Assembly: GCA_916700875.1 (NCBI GenBank)
Contig: CAKAKS010000066.1
Location: 31,474,490-31,538,489, forward strand
Length of the DNA: 64,000 nucleotides
Reading direction: 5' to 3'
Origin: Sebastes aleutianus
Taxonomy: Eukaryota > Chordata > Actinopteri > Perciformes > Sebastidae
The notes under the pieces are model-generated. The model was not told where the DNA came from. It worked only from the letters and a program-made list of their open reading frames with translations, and made no database searches. Of the stretch, positions 1 to 12,600 are shown one piece after another; positions within the stretch are counted from its first letter, which is position 1; every line of letters begins with the position of its first letter. The translations under genes and the position numbers were made by a program.

Positions 1-684
1 CTAATTAGAGCAGAGATCAGACAATGTTTCGTGCGGAGGTTATATATCACCATAATAAATGTCGGAATGACAGCACATCATTTTTGAAAACCAAAAATCC
101 AAGTGAAGCAATGTTTGAGTCACTGATATTGATCATGGTTAGTTAGAGTCAATTCAAGGTAAAGACTTCCCATAGATGATATGTAAAGAATTGAAACTTT
201 TTGGATTTTTTTGTAAAAAGGTCAGTAGACTTTTATTCTCCCTTCCCTTTCCCTACATGAATAAGTGTCTGGGAGCGCGTACCTTTCTCTCTGTGTGTTG
301 TCAAGTTTCCTAAATGCCATCTATTTTTGCTCAGCAGACGGCCTGACCACAGTGGATTTAGTGTGAGGAGCCAAACTCGTCCCAGTGGGTTTCCACTGGG
401 GCTGGTGGTGTTGACTTTGCCCTGGATGCCGGGGGGAAGGCTGGGAAAGGACGAGGGAACAGTCCCACTGGTGTTGAAATAGAGGTGGGAGGGAGAGCAG
501 ATTTTATATGCGCTGCTCCAGTCCCAGGGGACAGTTTGGAGTTGAACTGGTTTCCAATCTGAACTGGCCCCAGATGATGAGATTTGGAGAGTTGGTAAAC
601 TCAGAGGTGTCAGATATTCCTGTTAAGTTATGACTGGTCTGTCAGAATGGATACCGGCTCCATAGATGGACAGATTGCACACTA
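1..684. other. Unique intronic sequence, nothing recognised
   Basis: AT-rich at the start, then moderately GC-rich with scattered purine runs near 430-500. No ORF, repeat end or splice-bounded exon is evident. Confidence 0.4.
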
Positions 685-1570
685 TAGCCCTGTTAATACC
701 ACAGGAACTTTCCCCCAGAACTAAGAACCTTTTGAGGAACTCAATGCGCTTCAACTGCTGGGACCAGGGTCTAAATTAAGTTCTGGGGACATTTTACGGG
801 ACCTTTTTAGCCCCATAGAGGCCCTGATCGTGGGGGTAGTACTTTCTAAAAGTACCGGAACTTTCGGGCGGGAGTTTGCAGGGATGACCGTCGCTGATTG
901 GTGAAACACACACACAGCGCCACTGCTTCAACTCCACCGCTTCATTCATATAACAAGGAAGCACTCTATCTATTTAGGGCCATTTTGGGACGAGGGGAGA
1001 GCATTTCTCTTTCTTTGATAACATTGAAAGTAAAGTTAGGCTCTGCTGTTGTCTTCCCGACTCATTTTAAAAAAAAAGAGAGAGAGAGCGGTAGAAGAGA
1101 GAGAGATGTACTGTGGCGGTGCTGTGAATGAGAGAAAGAAAAGTTATTGTTTCACAGCATTAACGTTCTAAAGCATGAATAAATAACCTTCAAACACTCA
1201 ACAGATGATTTACTGTGGAAACAGACGCTCTTAGTTTCATTTTCCTCTGCATTTCATTCATTACATCCAACGTGCATCAGTAAATATAGGCTTTGCAGCA
1301 GTGATTATATTCGCACTGAGACAAAACCTAACATTTTTTCCAGTGTGTATTTTAGATGAAACAGGCGGCCACACTGAACTGCAGGCTGCAGAGTGTATTT
1401 ACCTCTGCAAGCAGCAGCAGCCCTCGTCCCATGTGATGTTACTTTTTGATACGTCAGCGGACTAATTTGCCTAATCTTCAAAGGTCGATGGAAACACAGA
1501 CAACAGTGAGCTAGAGGAACCTTTTAGTTCCTTGAAAAGTAGACCCAGGAACTTTTGGTGGATTCCCAGT
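685..1570. mobile_element. Probable non-autonomous DNA transposon relic
   Basis: The left part carries 'ccacaggaactttccc' and several 'aaccttttgaggaac'-like motifs. The right part (about 1510-1560) carries related motifs in the opposite sense ('gaggaaccttttagttcc', 'caggaacttttggtgg'). Such imperfect inverted ends built from 'aggaac/gttcct' words are typical of a common fish miniature DNA transposon family. The middle contains 'acacacacac' and a GA-rich stretch (1078-1105) and no transposase. No clean target-site duplication was found, so borders are approximate and the family (PIF/Harbinger or hAT) is open. Confidence 0.4.
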
Positions 1571-2833
1571 TTACGAGATCCCTTTATAATCCAAGGGCAA
1601 GATGTGATAAATGTGACCTACAGGAGAAATCCCAATAAACCAGAATCCAATAGGAATACCAGTAAAATTACTCTGTCAGTTAGTTAAAGTGCAACCTCCA
1701 GGAATGTTTAGCAATCTCAGGATTTCTCCTCAATATCAATCACCTCTCCACTCCCCACGGCTACAGCCGCAGCCTCCCAGCCCTTTAGACTAGGAGAGAG
1801 AGAGATGGGTAGAGAGACAGAGAGAGACTGAAATAGAAGTGGAAATAAAGGGAAGCGAATGACAAAGCCAGACAACCTCTGCGCCTGCTGTGCTTAGCCA
1901 GGTGAATATTGCATGGGACAGTGCACAGTGATTAATGTCAGGCCATGTAAGGTGCTTGGCTGGGTTGCTGTACTGTAGGTTCACTCACACATACACACAC
2001 ACACACGTCCCATCATTTTTAACAAGCCATAGTCATTGAGATACAGCAGGGCTACTTCAGAGCAACCACTCTGGGGACAATTAGGTCTGGCAACATTAAA
2101 TTAGCAGGGATCTAAAGCCATGCTCTGCTGGAGCTGGGGCTGGTGCATGCTGGGATTGGACTAGGTAACACAGGCAAGGAGAAACTCCTCCTGGATATAA
2201 AGTACTGTGTGTTATCTGATATTACTGTATAGGGTAAGAGCATTATTTTACAGCATTTCTTGATTTTGCTGTTACATCGCAGTGCAGAATTTTTTTTCGG
2301 CGCAATCATTAGGTTTTGGAGTTGGGGTGTTGAGTGTTAGCCCCGTAATACATTTGTCTGGACGTTATTTCTCTGCGCTTTGCGAGCTGTCTAGTTGTGA
2401 TTGTTTTCTTTTTGTGCGTAATTTATTAAAACGGGACCTCCCAGGCAAACATCATATTCCGGCTTTGCATCTACCGGAGAATCTGTAGCTATAGCAACAG
2501 ATGTATTGCCCCTGGTAGATGTTTAACTAGAACAGACAGCAGGGAGAGCCACTTTATTACACCTCGTGCTTTATGATTTACAGTATCATTGTGGTTTATA
2601 TTACAGTAATGGTCAGGGAGCAATTCAGAAATGTGTGCTCCAGGAAATCTCAGGCGTCTGGGGTCGGATTCCTCCTCCTGCAAAAGCTTTCTGCAAAGTA
2701 GAGCATCAGAGTCTGAGCTCAGGTGAAGTCAGGTTTATTGTGTAATGCTTTCATCAAACAAGCTAATCGCAAAGGTCTTAAACAGATGGAAACAGGAAGG
2801 AACATCAGAAACAGTAGGTTATAAAGCCATAGC

Positions 2834-2835
<2 letters not shown>
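1571..2835. other. Intronic sequence without a gene
   Basis: It contains a GA-rich run at 1794-1830, a short CA run at 1985-2007 and otherwise unique sequence. ORFs of about 60 codons on either strand here overlap each other and have no recognisable protein character. Confidence 0.35.

Positions 2836-2879
<44 letters not shown>
2836..2879. repeat. (TG)22 microsatellite
   Basis: Pure TG dinucleotides over 44 bp. The run of C-V residues in the overlapping reading frame is an artefact of this tract. Confidence 0.97.
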
Positions 2880-2882
<3 letters not shown>

Positions 2883-3599
2883 GTTGTACACCTGCATCAC
2901 AATCGCTTTCAACAAAGAGCCCTTTCTAAATCTACCTCTTACTCGAGGTGTCATTTGAAGCGCTCTGACGCCTCTGAACACCACCGTTCAGGGAAACAGA
3001 GAACAGTGTTAGAAATGAGGTCGCTCAGCCTAGACTCAGACTGTGCCGCCTTTAAAGTCACATCAGACCGATGTGCAGAAGTCAGACAATATTGGCCTTT
3101 TAGTGAATACAAATGAGATATCAGATTGCTAGTGTCACCCACCTATGATATGATTCTTCCTGATAAAAAGTGCACCAACGTTTTAATTTGATCATTTTTA
3201 CATTTTTACAATGCGAGATCTTAGTCTCTTTGTTAGTAGTTCTTGGTCTGTAGTGCTGTGGTGTTTTTTAAAAGATTGCTTGTCATTTACGCAATGTGTT
3301 TAGTTAACATGACATCATTTTCCTTGTATATTTTTTTTAATAAATGTTCTGTAGATGGTGCTCTTTTTTCCTCGTTTACTCAGCCATGGCAGCACTTCCT
3401 GTGTACCAGAGAAACCTTCTCTGGAAACACCAAAGGGGCAACAGGTGTCTGATGTCATTGGTTCTTTTATCTGTACTTTTTAACGTTTTGGTGTAATTCA
3501 TTATCACACTGCAGCGCGAATCTCCTTCGCTATCTGTGTCGGGGCTGAGCTCCTCTAACCACACACACACACAAGCACACATGGAGCGATGTCAGCAAA

Positions 3600-4398
3600 T
3601 AGCTGAGCAGAGAGGCGGCGGTGGAGACAGGGAAATAAACCAGGTGAAGTGAAGATAACTACTACAACTACGCTTGCTACTGTAAGTGCAATAAAACCTT
3701 CGCGAGTAAAAAGCCAATACTTTATCAATACACCTGTTCAACAAGCATAAACATGATGTAAACGTGTAGAAAAACAATATTTCATCAGCTCCGGCTGCAG
3801 TCTCTCATCCACCGCTGTTATGTTTACACAAGCACGGTGCATTAATAGTGAATTGTTGCAAACAAGTTAAAACAAAAGCGGTCTATATGTAGTCTAACTG
3901 TTTATCTTAATTTGCCACGCATCTTAAAATTCATGTAAACTAACTTATCTGCTGGCTGAAACAAAGCAGCCCCTCCTCCCTCAACCAGCTGTAGCGGTAC
4001 CTGCAGGCAGTGATTCACATCATCAGAGGGATTACAGAGGACAGGAGGAATGACTGATACTGACTGATGTCTGTGTTCTTCATTCTTTATCAACTTCACT
4101 CAGGAATATTATTTATTTTATTGACATTTTAGATTAGTTTCCAGTAAGATATTATTGCGTTTATATAGTATACATTACTGTTCTAGCTCTACTACTGCTC
4201 TAGAAACATTTAGTTATATTTAGAATCATAAGTAAATCCAAATCCAATTCTGAATTTATTCTTTTTGATATATTATATTAAAAAGCAATTATTCAGTAAT
4301 GAAAAAGAACTGGCAAGAGTGTTGGAACCGAACCGATAAGGAGTATTGAAAAGAGTAGTAGTAGTATCAATAAAATCCTAACAATACACCTTCCCTAT
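3600..4398. mobile_element. Probable hAT-like DNA transposon fragment
   Basis: The right end reads 'aataaaatcctaacaatac' then 'accttcccta', preceded by 'gaaccgaaccgataagg'. These words resemble the terminal part of fish hAT-like elements that carry 'ggtatcgataa' motifs. A matching left end was not seen, so the element is truncated or the start is misjudged. Inside are AT-rich sequence and a short GTA-type run ('agtagtagtagtatc'). Confidence 0.35.
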
Positions 4399-4399
4399 T

Positions 4400-7300
4400 C
4401 ATGAGGTGTGTTGAATCACTTTTGCAATGGGACATTTACGACAACGGAAAATAATTCAGAAACAATCTGCCCCAGTGTTCCATCCAAGCATTAAATAGAC
4501 ATGGTGAGTCACAAATTTTATCTGTGTGAATTTAATGTGTTATTAGTGTCTCGGCTGTTTCGCTGAGGAAAATATAGATGAGGGAAGAGACTGAATTCTT
4601 CAAAATTATAGCCTCAGTACAAAATAATGCTAGCGGCCTTCAATAAAACCGTAGAAACAGGAGTGTAACTCGGCACTGTGAGGGGTCAGGTTCCCTGGCT
4701 ACCTCTGTGTCCGGAGGCTGGCAGCCGTCCTGTGAGCGGTGCTGTATTACATGGGAGGCTTTGAGGACGTAGGGATCTGGTGTTTGTTAGCTAGAATGGA
4801 AGTGGGTGGCAGTCCTGAGCCTCTACTGAAAAGAGAAGCCTCCTGTAGTTGTGAGAGGTCTTTTGTTTGGAGGCCTGTGTGTTTTGACAGGCCTGAGAGG
4901 GGGTAAGACAATAAGAGGCCAGGCTGTATCCTGATGCGTTCCTGCAGTCGGCTGCTACTCGTATTGTTCTCCACCGCCATTTACAAATGCCTCATTCTCT
5001 CCCTGTCACAGTTGTATCAATTTGTTTTAGTTAATTAGCGCTTCAATTAGCACCTATTTAATTAGATTCCATTTAATTGTTGCTTCTTGGCTTGAAGAAC
5101 GTGTTGTCGCATGTGTCTTCCAACGTGTAGTGCATCTCGTTTATGTGCTGCTCCGATGGGGTTTGTGTGTTCTCCTGCGTGTGCGTACACATACATACTT
5201 CTGTGTGTGCAGTGTTATTTGTGTGTGTAGATTATTGTGTATGTGTCTGTATAAGTGGCTGTGATGAAGTGCTTGCCTACTTGGCGGCGTCTGAACATTT
5301 AAGTGTCTAAGTGTCATCTTTGCCACTTTAGCCCATTATGGTCACTACATTAATGGGATCTGCCGAGGCCCCTGCCCCTGTTTTCATAGCCCTGTGCCTG
5401 GGAAGGGGGGGCGGGGGGTTGGCGACTAGCAAAGCTGGACATTAACTCAGACGACTTAAATGGGATTAGTGGTGTCACTGAGACAGATGTGATCTTTGCA
5501 GCCACAGCTTTCCTCCTCTTTCTCGCTGTGTTCAGTTTTTGCCGTGATACAACACTGACCCCTGCTGCATCAGAGAGTTATTGCACCCTCACACATGAGG
5601 AGGTGGTGGATGACGCTGTGTTAACCCTTTGCTAGATTGCATCGCATCGTCCATTGGGGGTCACTGTTACCATTTGAAAAAGATGGTGGCAGGCCTCTCC
5701 TCTCCTCTTCTGCCATTTTGACTGCCTAATGTGAAGTACATCAGGGCTTGCAATATTGTGCCCAGGCGGTGGATCTTTTGCAGGTTCCATCAACATGTTT
5801 CCTGCAGCGTCTTGTAATGGATGCTTAATGTGGCTTCAAAATATTGCCGTGAAAACAACATCGTCAGAGATAATGAAATGCCGCCGGAACACAGAGGCTC
5901 ATGTGTGGGTTGTATATGCCAGCGCCGTCGCTCATATGAGCTCATTAAAACAGCAAGTAGCGCCGCTACACAAGGTCAAATGTATCAGTCAGAAATCTCC
6001 TTGCGTCGAGCACGTCCTATAATTAGCATATCACCAATGTAAGGAGAGAGCTGCTTAAACAGGGTGTGTTTAAAATGTTCAGACTTAGAATGACACTGTG
6101 TGTTTTAATGGGTTGTGATTTAGGGGATATTGTTCAGACTTATATGCGTCTGAGCAGGCAGCATGTGTTTGGTTCCATTTTTCCTCTTTTAAAGGCCATT
6201 CACACAGTAGCAATTGAACCAAGGGCTATAATTGTGTTTTCATGTACTATAGATCCTGTCATTAGGCCCCTGGGTCTGCAGGCAGTTATATGATGACAGC
6301 TGACAAGGGGGCGCGGCTCCTTTGAGGAAGAAAGGGTGTGAGGGTGGGGGGGGGGGGGGACCACACGCACAAAAGCCACAATTACTTCCTGGACAGTCCC
6401 CAGAGCTCGGTGGTTGGAGTGTGTATGTAAAATGATGTGGGAGAGGCCATTTGCAAAACAAAGAAAGGGGAGGTGGGGAGGGGGAAGGGGGGTAAGAGTG
6501 ATTGCTTTTGCACAATAGAGCATGTACACCCTGAGGCGGGGGTTGAAGTGGCAGACTGGGGGTTGACACGCCCCCTAGCAGTCCCTGAGGAGCTGGATCC
6601 AGATGGGGGTGTGGTTTTTGCGGTTGACCCCTCGGAGGGAAGAGGGTCAGGGTTCCCGGTACCCCGGGCCCTGAGGGGCGGAGATGGCCCAATGGGTGGG
6701 ACTCTCAGTTCATACGGGCGTGAAGTGCCCGGTATGTTCAGTCTGAAGTCACAGGTTCACAGTAGGGGAGCACAATTAGTATTATACAACTTATCAGCAT
6801 TTAGTGTCTCTAAGATATTCCAGTTTGTGTAAGATAGCTGAGGACTTGTGTTCACTTATGTAATCTCAGTAGTAACAAATGTCAGTTCATGTGTGTAGGC
6901 GCAGATGTAAATATTTCAAAGGCTAGGTTATTCATTTTGAAATGAAACTTCTGTTTGGTAGACTTACTTTCCGAACCAAATGACTCAGAATAAGACTGAA
7001 AAGAGTCTTTCAAAATCATTTTATGCATTTTCACTTAATTACATAGCACACAGTGGGAAACATCAGGGAGTAATTGGAAGGCGTGACATGTGATTGAAGT
7101 CAAAGGCCAGACTCAAGCCGTGACACCGAGCCGCAGACATAACAACATCACCAATTAGCGGTGCGTCGTTGCAATACTGATTGGATAATATCTGAGCGGT
7201 GCGGCGAGCTGCGAGCACGTTCTGCAGGGTCACAGGGCTGAATTAGCCTGGTCGCTCTCAGTTTAATTAATGAGCCGGTAATGGTAGTATAATTGCTCTT

Positions 7301-7737
7301 CAAAGCGGAGTCCCCTCTGACACTGACGTAGCGCAGGACTGTATCACCAGACTCGCTTTGAATGCCCAGGTTGGCTCCCACAGGTCTCGTCTTCACCGGC
7401 AGCCCCCCCCCCACCGAACCGCCAACCCCCCGACCTCTGCCACCGCCGCAGCCACAGAGGGATACATACGACTCGTACTGGTGCGCATGAAATATTCAGC
7501 AGCAATTTCCCCCCACGTTTGAAATAATACCTTGAAATGTTAATGCGCTCCCACTGCTTGTTTTAAGTGGACGGCATCCCAAGGTGCCTGTGTTTGGACT
7601 GCGCTGGTGCAGGGGGCTCTGTACTTAAACTGCTGTCGGTGTGAAAGTAATACGCTACACTGGAGAATTAACACAGCCAGGCACTTGGGTCAAAAGGAGA
7701 ATGCTATTCTTAGTGCCAGACCCTCCCAACACCCATA
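4400..7737. other. Intronic sequence, mostly unique, with a homeodomain-site cluster and G-runs
   Basis: No gene. It holds a TG-rich stretch (5160-5250), a 14-G run at 6346-6359, G-rich sequence around 6460-6700, and a repeat-poor stretch at about 7080-7320 containing 'gtttaattaatgag'. That stretch looks like conserved regulatory DNA, but this could not be tested. Confidence 0.35.
5028..5090. promoter_or_regulatory. Cluster of ATTA/TAAT homeodomain-type core sites
   Basis: Within about 60 bp there are 'ttaattag' (5031), 'caattag' (5044), 'ttaattag' (5058) and 'ttaatt' (5073). The first and third are identical 8-mers, about 27 bp apart. Homeodomain proteins bind TAATTA-type cores, so an intronic enhancer is plausible. 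Function is inferred only from density; AT-rich drift could also produce this. Confidence 0.3.
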
Positions 7738-7846
7738 GACACACACACTCAAACATCCTCATATGACTTGCACACATATAATGCACATACACACAGACTT
7801 ACATGCTTTACCAAATGCAGATACACACATACATATAGATATGGAT

Positions 7847-7879
<33 letters not shown>

Positions 7880-7945
7880 TGCACACAGTAAATATCTGTC
7901 TCACATACATACACACAGAAACACAGACGCCGCATGCACACATGT
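7738..7945. repeat. CA-rich low-complexity region with a (CA)15 core
   Basis: The pure CA core is at 7848-7877. Around it are degenerate 'acacac', 'atacacacat' and 'cacacaga' stretches. All ORFs overlapping it on both strands are explained by the repeat. Confidence 0.9.
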
Positions 7946-9214
7946 CACCTCTGACATTGATTTTCATTAGATTCACAATGGCTGGCATGTTGACAGTTTC
8001 ACCGGCGTCCTTGGTTCTAAATGTGTCTATTATCGGAGGATTACACAAGCCCAGGGTTTATACAGTGACAGGCCATGATCTGATATCCGCTGCCATTAGC
8101 CTGGCCTCACCCACTAGGTGCCTCTTCAACCTGATCCTGCCAGAGACATTGCGATGTTATCAGGTCCGGTGATGCCTCCATCACCTGATACACCCCGTGG
8201 ATTAGTAAGGGACTTGCCACCGGCTGTTCTGCGGTGAGGAAGCATTGCGGTGTGTCTGCAGCTGACACGGATCAGCGAAAATATTAATGCTGGGAGCTAA
8301 AAAAGTTCAGTTAGTAAGGCAAATAAAGATTGTTTTTTTTCTTTTATTTGTCAGCTAGAAGCACACACACACAAAAAACACGCAGGCACACACCCTTGTT
8401 CTGATTTTCTTTCCGCTCACAGTCAGATGCAGTGAGCCTTGCAGAGGAACGCACACTTGGCTGCACAGTCCCTCCATGTGCCTGTGCCCTTCAGACCTGA
8501 CAGCAAGGCATTAAATATTAGTGGCGTTTTACGGCGGGTTTGTAACATGGTTATTCCAGTCAGTGGGCTTACCTTTCTAGTGTCTGTGCCCACTGCGGGG
8601 CTTTGGTTTGACAGCGCTGGGAGGCCAACCTGCCTGTGAGCCATGGGCAGTGAATTTACGCATACACACAATGTGGAAATGTTAGCATGAGTGAGCATGT
8701 TAAATTTCATACATTGACATACTGCAAAGATATGCATATGCTTGTGCACATGCCTGTATACATACATACAGATTTCACATGCGCATACAGATACTGTATA
8801 TATTACACCACATGCTGCAAATATGCAGAAGCACATGTCATGTATCTACCCCACAGGATAACTGTCAGATCCAGTCCAATATTACAGCTTTGCAACAAAT
8901 ACTACATTTTAGACAGTTCAACTTTGGTCATTTTAAGGCTGCAGTAAAGTGCAAGGTTGGAGTTCAGTGCAATACGACATTTGGCTTTATGGTTATATAT
9001 TTTGCTGGGTAACAAAGTGTGTACAGTATATTTTCTGCAACAGGCACAGTATTTAGGTTGAAACAGTGAGAACTTTTAATGTAGCAGGTGTTGTAAAGAG
9101 AAATGTATCTTTAGCCACCAAGAAGAGAACGTTTTTTGATTGAACCAAATGCTAGGTGATTTCCAATTTTATACGATTTATTCTCCAAACATAGTTATGC
9201 TAATCTTGCAGGGC
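7946..9214. other. Intronic sequence without a gene
   Basis: Unique sequence with short CA patches (8362-8395) and a T run (8332-8340). The ORFs at 8423-9012 overlap on both strands and look like chance. Confidence 0.35.
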
Positions 9215-9660
9215 CCCTGGATTCTAGCAATGTCACAAGATCACGCAAGAATTGCGGAATCAAATGTCACACGAAAATCCATCTTGGCAGGCTGCAAGTA
9301 ATGCGTTTGTGTCCGGCAAGCCAGAGTACGGATCAATCAGCGTCTTGTGAGGAGCTTCTGCAGCAAGGGGCGTGGCTTAAGCGTGTGAGACCACAGCGTG
9401 ACACGACACAGAGAGGGGACAGTTTGGTCTAAACAACAATGGCGGTTCCTGAAGAGGTTAGCGTAGCTGCAATAGCATCAGTTATATCAGAACTAGAGAG
9501 TATTTCTTCAGAAGAAGAGCAAAGAATGTCACTGAAGGTGATGTTTTTGCCTTGATTGACAGATGGTTCATCCAATCACCTGCCAAGTATTTTTTGAAAG
9601 TGCCTGCCACTTTTCCAGATGGCAAACCATCTGACAGGGTCAGGTTATAGTTATGCACTT
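9215..9660 (+). pseudogene. Degraded copy of a fish repeat carrying a first coding exon, possibly of a RecQ-like helicase family
   Basis: After a leader resembling a 5' region, an ATG at 9439 opens a 38-codon frame beginning MAVPEEVSVAAIASVISELE and continuing SISSEEEQRMSLK. It then reaches 'aaggtgatg', which looks like a splice donor, and stops at 9553. From memory, a similar N-terminus (ISSxxEEQRxxLK before an LPTGFGKS-type Walker A motif) occurs in amplified helicase-like genes of teleosts. No helicase motif follows within this window, so this is at most a stray first exon or element fragment. The sequence after the donor ('caatcacctgccaag', 'gaaagtgcctgcc') also looks like multicopy fish DNA. 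Family assignment is tentative. Confidence 0.35.
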
Positions 9661-12600
9661 AACTGTGAACATTTCCATTGATATTTTTTCTCCTTGCAAT
9701 ACTTTTGGTAATTCTGCAAAATGTTGTCTGACTTCCTGCTCGTGTGGAGCCATCACTTGTATCCACTGTGCACTTAGAACAGCTTATTTAATAGAATAGA
9801 CAGGACTATTTTCATCAGCCGGGCACTAGTGACAGGTTACAGTCCTTATAGTTCAGTTATTCTGTGGTCATTTAATTAGCAGCCTGGAGACGAGGCCAGG
9901 CCAGGCCAGGCCAGGCCAGGTCCTGGCATGTTTGTCCGGAGGGTTTTGAAAGCCAAGTGCTGCCACCTTTAGTCCATATCGCAAGTTTTTCAATTATCAC
10001 CAACAATGGAGCAAGAGGAGGCACCACGGGCAGGGGCAGCTGGGGTATTAGTTAGCTATTCAGCGAGTATCGCTTGCATGTCTTGCCACATGACAACATC
10101 ACTGACACGTCTGGCCTTTGGGTGGCGCACAGGGGTTTGTCGCAGCAAATGACAGTGACCTCCCCAGTGCCCCGCTCCCCCGCCACCTCCTGGTGGAATT
10201 GATTAGGCATAATTGGAGGGAGTCAGAAGCTGAGGCAAGTGGCGCTAAATAAATTTGGGTAGTGTTAATTGCAGATTCCACTGTGACTGTGTGTGGCAGT
10301 GCGAGGGGTAGAGAAACACTTAGCCACCGGCTGACAATGGAGGATTAATTGGACTCCTCCAATGAACATAATTAGACTGATTGTTGGGAGAGATAAAGCA
10401 AAGGTTTTATGAGTGCAGCAGCACTGTCAGTGCTAAGAATATCATCCTTCTCCCTCCTCCTTTCCAGTTCCCCCTCGGTGGCGTAGTCCCTTGTACAAAG
10501 TTAATGCTCCTTATTCCTCTTTTAGCTGTAAGGGAGTTGAAATCCCTGCTCGCAGGGTAGGAGTGGATCACAGGTTCATGCTTATGGAGCCTTACAGTGA
10601 TAACATCTCTTCAGGGGAACAGTCCAATCTTCTGTTTCACCTACAGTGCAGCCTCTGTGTCCATGGTCTTTGATTACATCAGTTAGTGAGCTTTTATTGG
10701 TCATAAATACAAAGAGCAAGAGAGTCCTCTGCCTGATGGGGGAGCTGCTATACATCCAGATGATGAGAGGGTTTTTTTTTTTGTCAGCCATCCAGACCAT
10801 ATGAATCCAATCGTAGCTGGGGTTCATTCCTGCTCCAAGTGGAAATGATTTGGGAGCCCCAGAGCATTACTCAGGCTTGGCCAGGACCATCGGCTGCAAC
10901 AACAGCAGTGACTTGTGGTACTCCAGTATCACTCAGGGCCCCCATCACCACCCCAGAAACCCAGTGAGCTGGAGCTGGGCTAACCAGAGCTCCGACAGAG
11001 CCCTCTTGGACGGTGCCCAGGTCTAAAACAGAGAGGAGGCCTCCATCGCTTCAAAGGCGAGGGCGGAGAGAGAAGAACAATACTCTTGACAAGATTCATC
11101 AGCAGAGGTTAACCACAAATGGCTGTGTGCTGGCTGCTACTATAAATATGACATGAGAAGATAAGATGAAGAACAGCAAATGGAGGAATCAAAGAACATG
11201 TCAGAGTCTTTCAGAGTCTATGCCTCACACTCGGCGGGATCACAGTTTGACAAGGCAGGAGTTGGATTTCCTGGAAAAATAATAAGTGATGAAAGATGGT
11301 CTTGAAAGTGCAAGACAGTCTTAAATTCTTTTGAAGGTTTGATTAATTGGCCTGTATTCAAAACATGTGTTCACTGTTTGAAGTGAAGTATGTACAGGAA
11401 AGACCCCAGTCAACAAAAAATGTGAGGTATGATTATTTCCATATCATGCTTCTCAAAAGGCTGCAGTTGCCTTAGGTTCTTTGACGTTGTATTTTACATG
11501 TATGATCGCTGCCATACTTAATGCATTGAATTAGATTGCATATTTTCTATTTCCTTCGTCTTTTCTGCTGAACTGTCTTATATAAAACAACATTGTTTAA
11601 TCCGTCTTTCCTTGTCTAATACATTATAGCACTGCTTCAGCTTGATGTTAAATCTGATAAACAGATACATATTTTGTCCTCTGTTTGATTAAACCATGCT
11701 CCGATCCTCCCTTTTCCGCCCAAGATGTACGGCAGCACGGTGAAAACTGACCTTACATGTTTAAAAAAAAACTCTGAAATCTTCAAAGAACTGGAAACAT
11801 CTGCACAAATGTTGTTTCCATGGACACCTGTCATGTTTCTGCCTCGCTCTGAATGGGAAAACAACGTCGGGTTTCTGACCTGAACCAAAGACTAAAAAAG
11901 TCAGCAAGCTTTTCTGACTGACAAGCAGGCAGCCTGGGGGGTTGGCTGAGCCGAGCAGGGCTGCTGAGGGCCGAGGGTTGAAGACCTTGACTCCTGCACC
12001 CGTGGTGTGATGGAGAGACTTGGCCTTCCAGCAAAAAAGAGACAGAGGCCTCTGCTCAAAGCCGGGGTACCTCAGGGAGACATTTTGATGCATGATGGGC
12101 GGAATAAAATAAAATGAAATGGGATCAACCCTAGCAGCAGTGATTATCGGTGAAGGGGAGGTGGTTGATGTAGCCCTCTGGCAACGCTCAACCTAAGGCT
12201 AGCTTTGCCTTCTATCTTCCATGTTTTACTATATGGAACTCCCACCGGTGCCCTGAGAGAAAACGGCCCGTTTTAAGATGTTCTGATGAAATACTAGCAC
12301 ATCGACATATCCGTTTTAACTCAGCTGGGCATAAAATGGGGAAGTGGCTCCCCTTTGAGGAGAACCCGCTGACCTTGGCAGGAAGTCTGAAAGAATACAG
12401 CCGCATTCTTGGCTTTAGTGTTTTCCTTTTGTGGCTTATTTTTAACATTCATGTTGGGTTTCTGGTCATTGGTTTTCACTTCACATCTCATAAAGTTATT
12501 ATAACTGTATGTTCAGAGACAGGTCAGTTGATCAGCATGCATATGGCCTCATCCAGCTCTGCTATTCTCTGCTTTATGTTAATGCATTTTGTTGTTGGTA

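Noticed and set aside
6240..6692. 150-codon proline-rich minus-strand ORF
   Set aside because: Explained by G-rich + strand sequence including a 14-G run; no protein family character.
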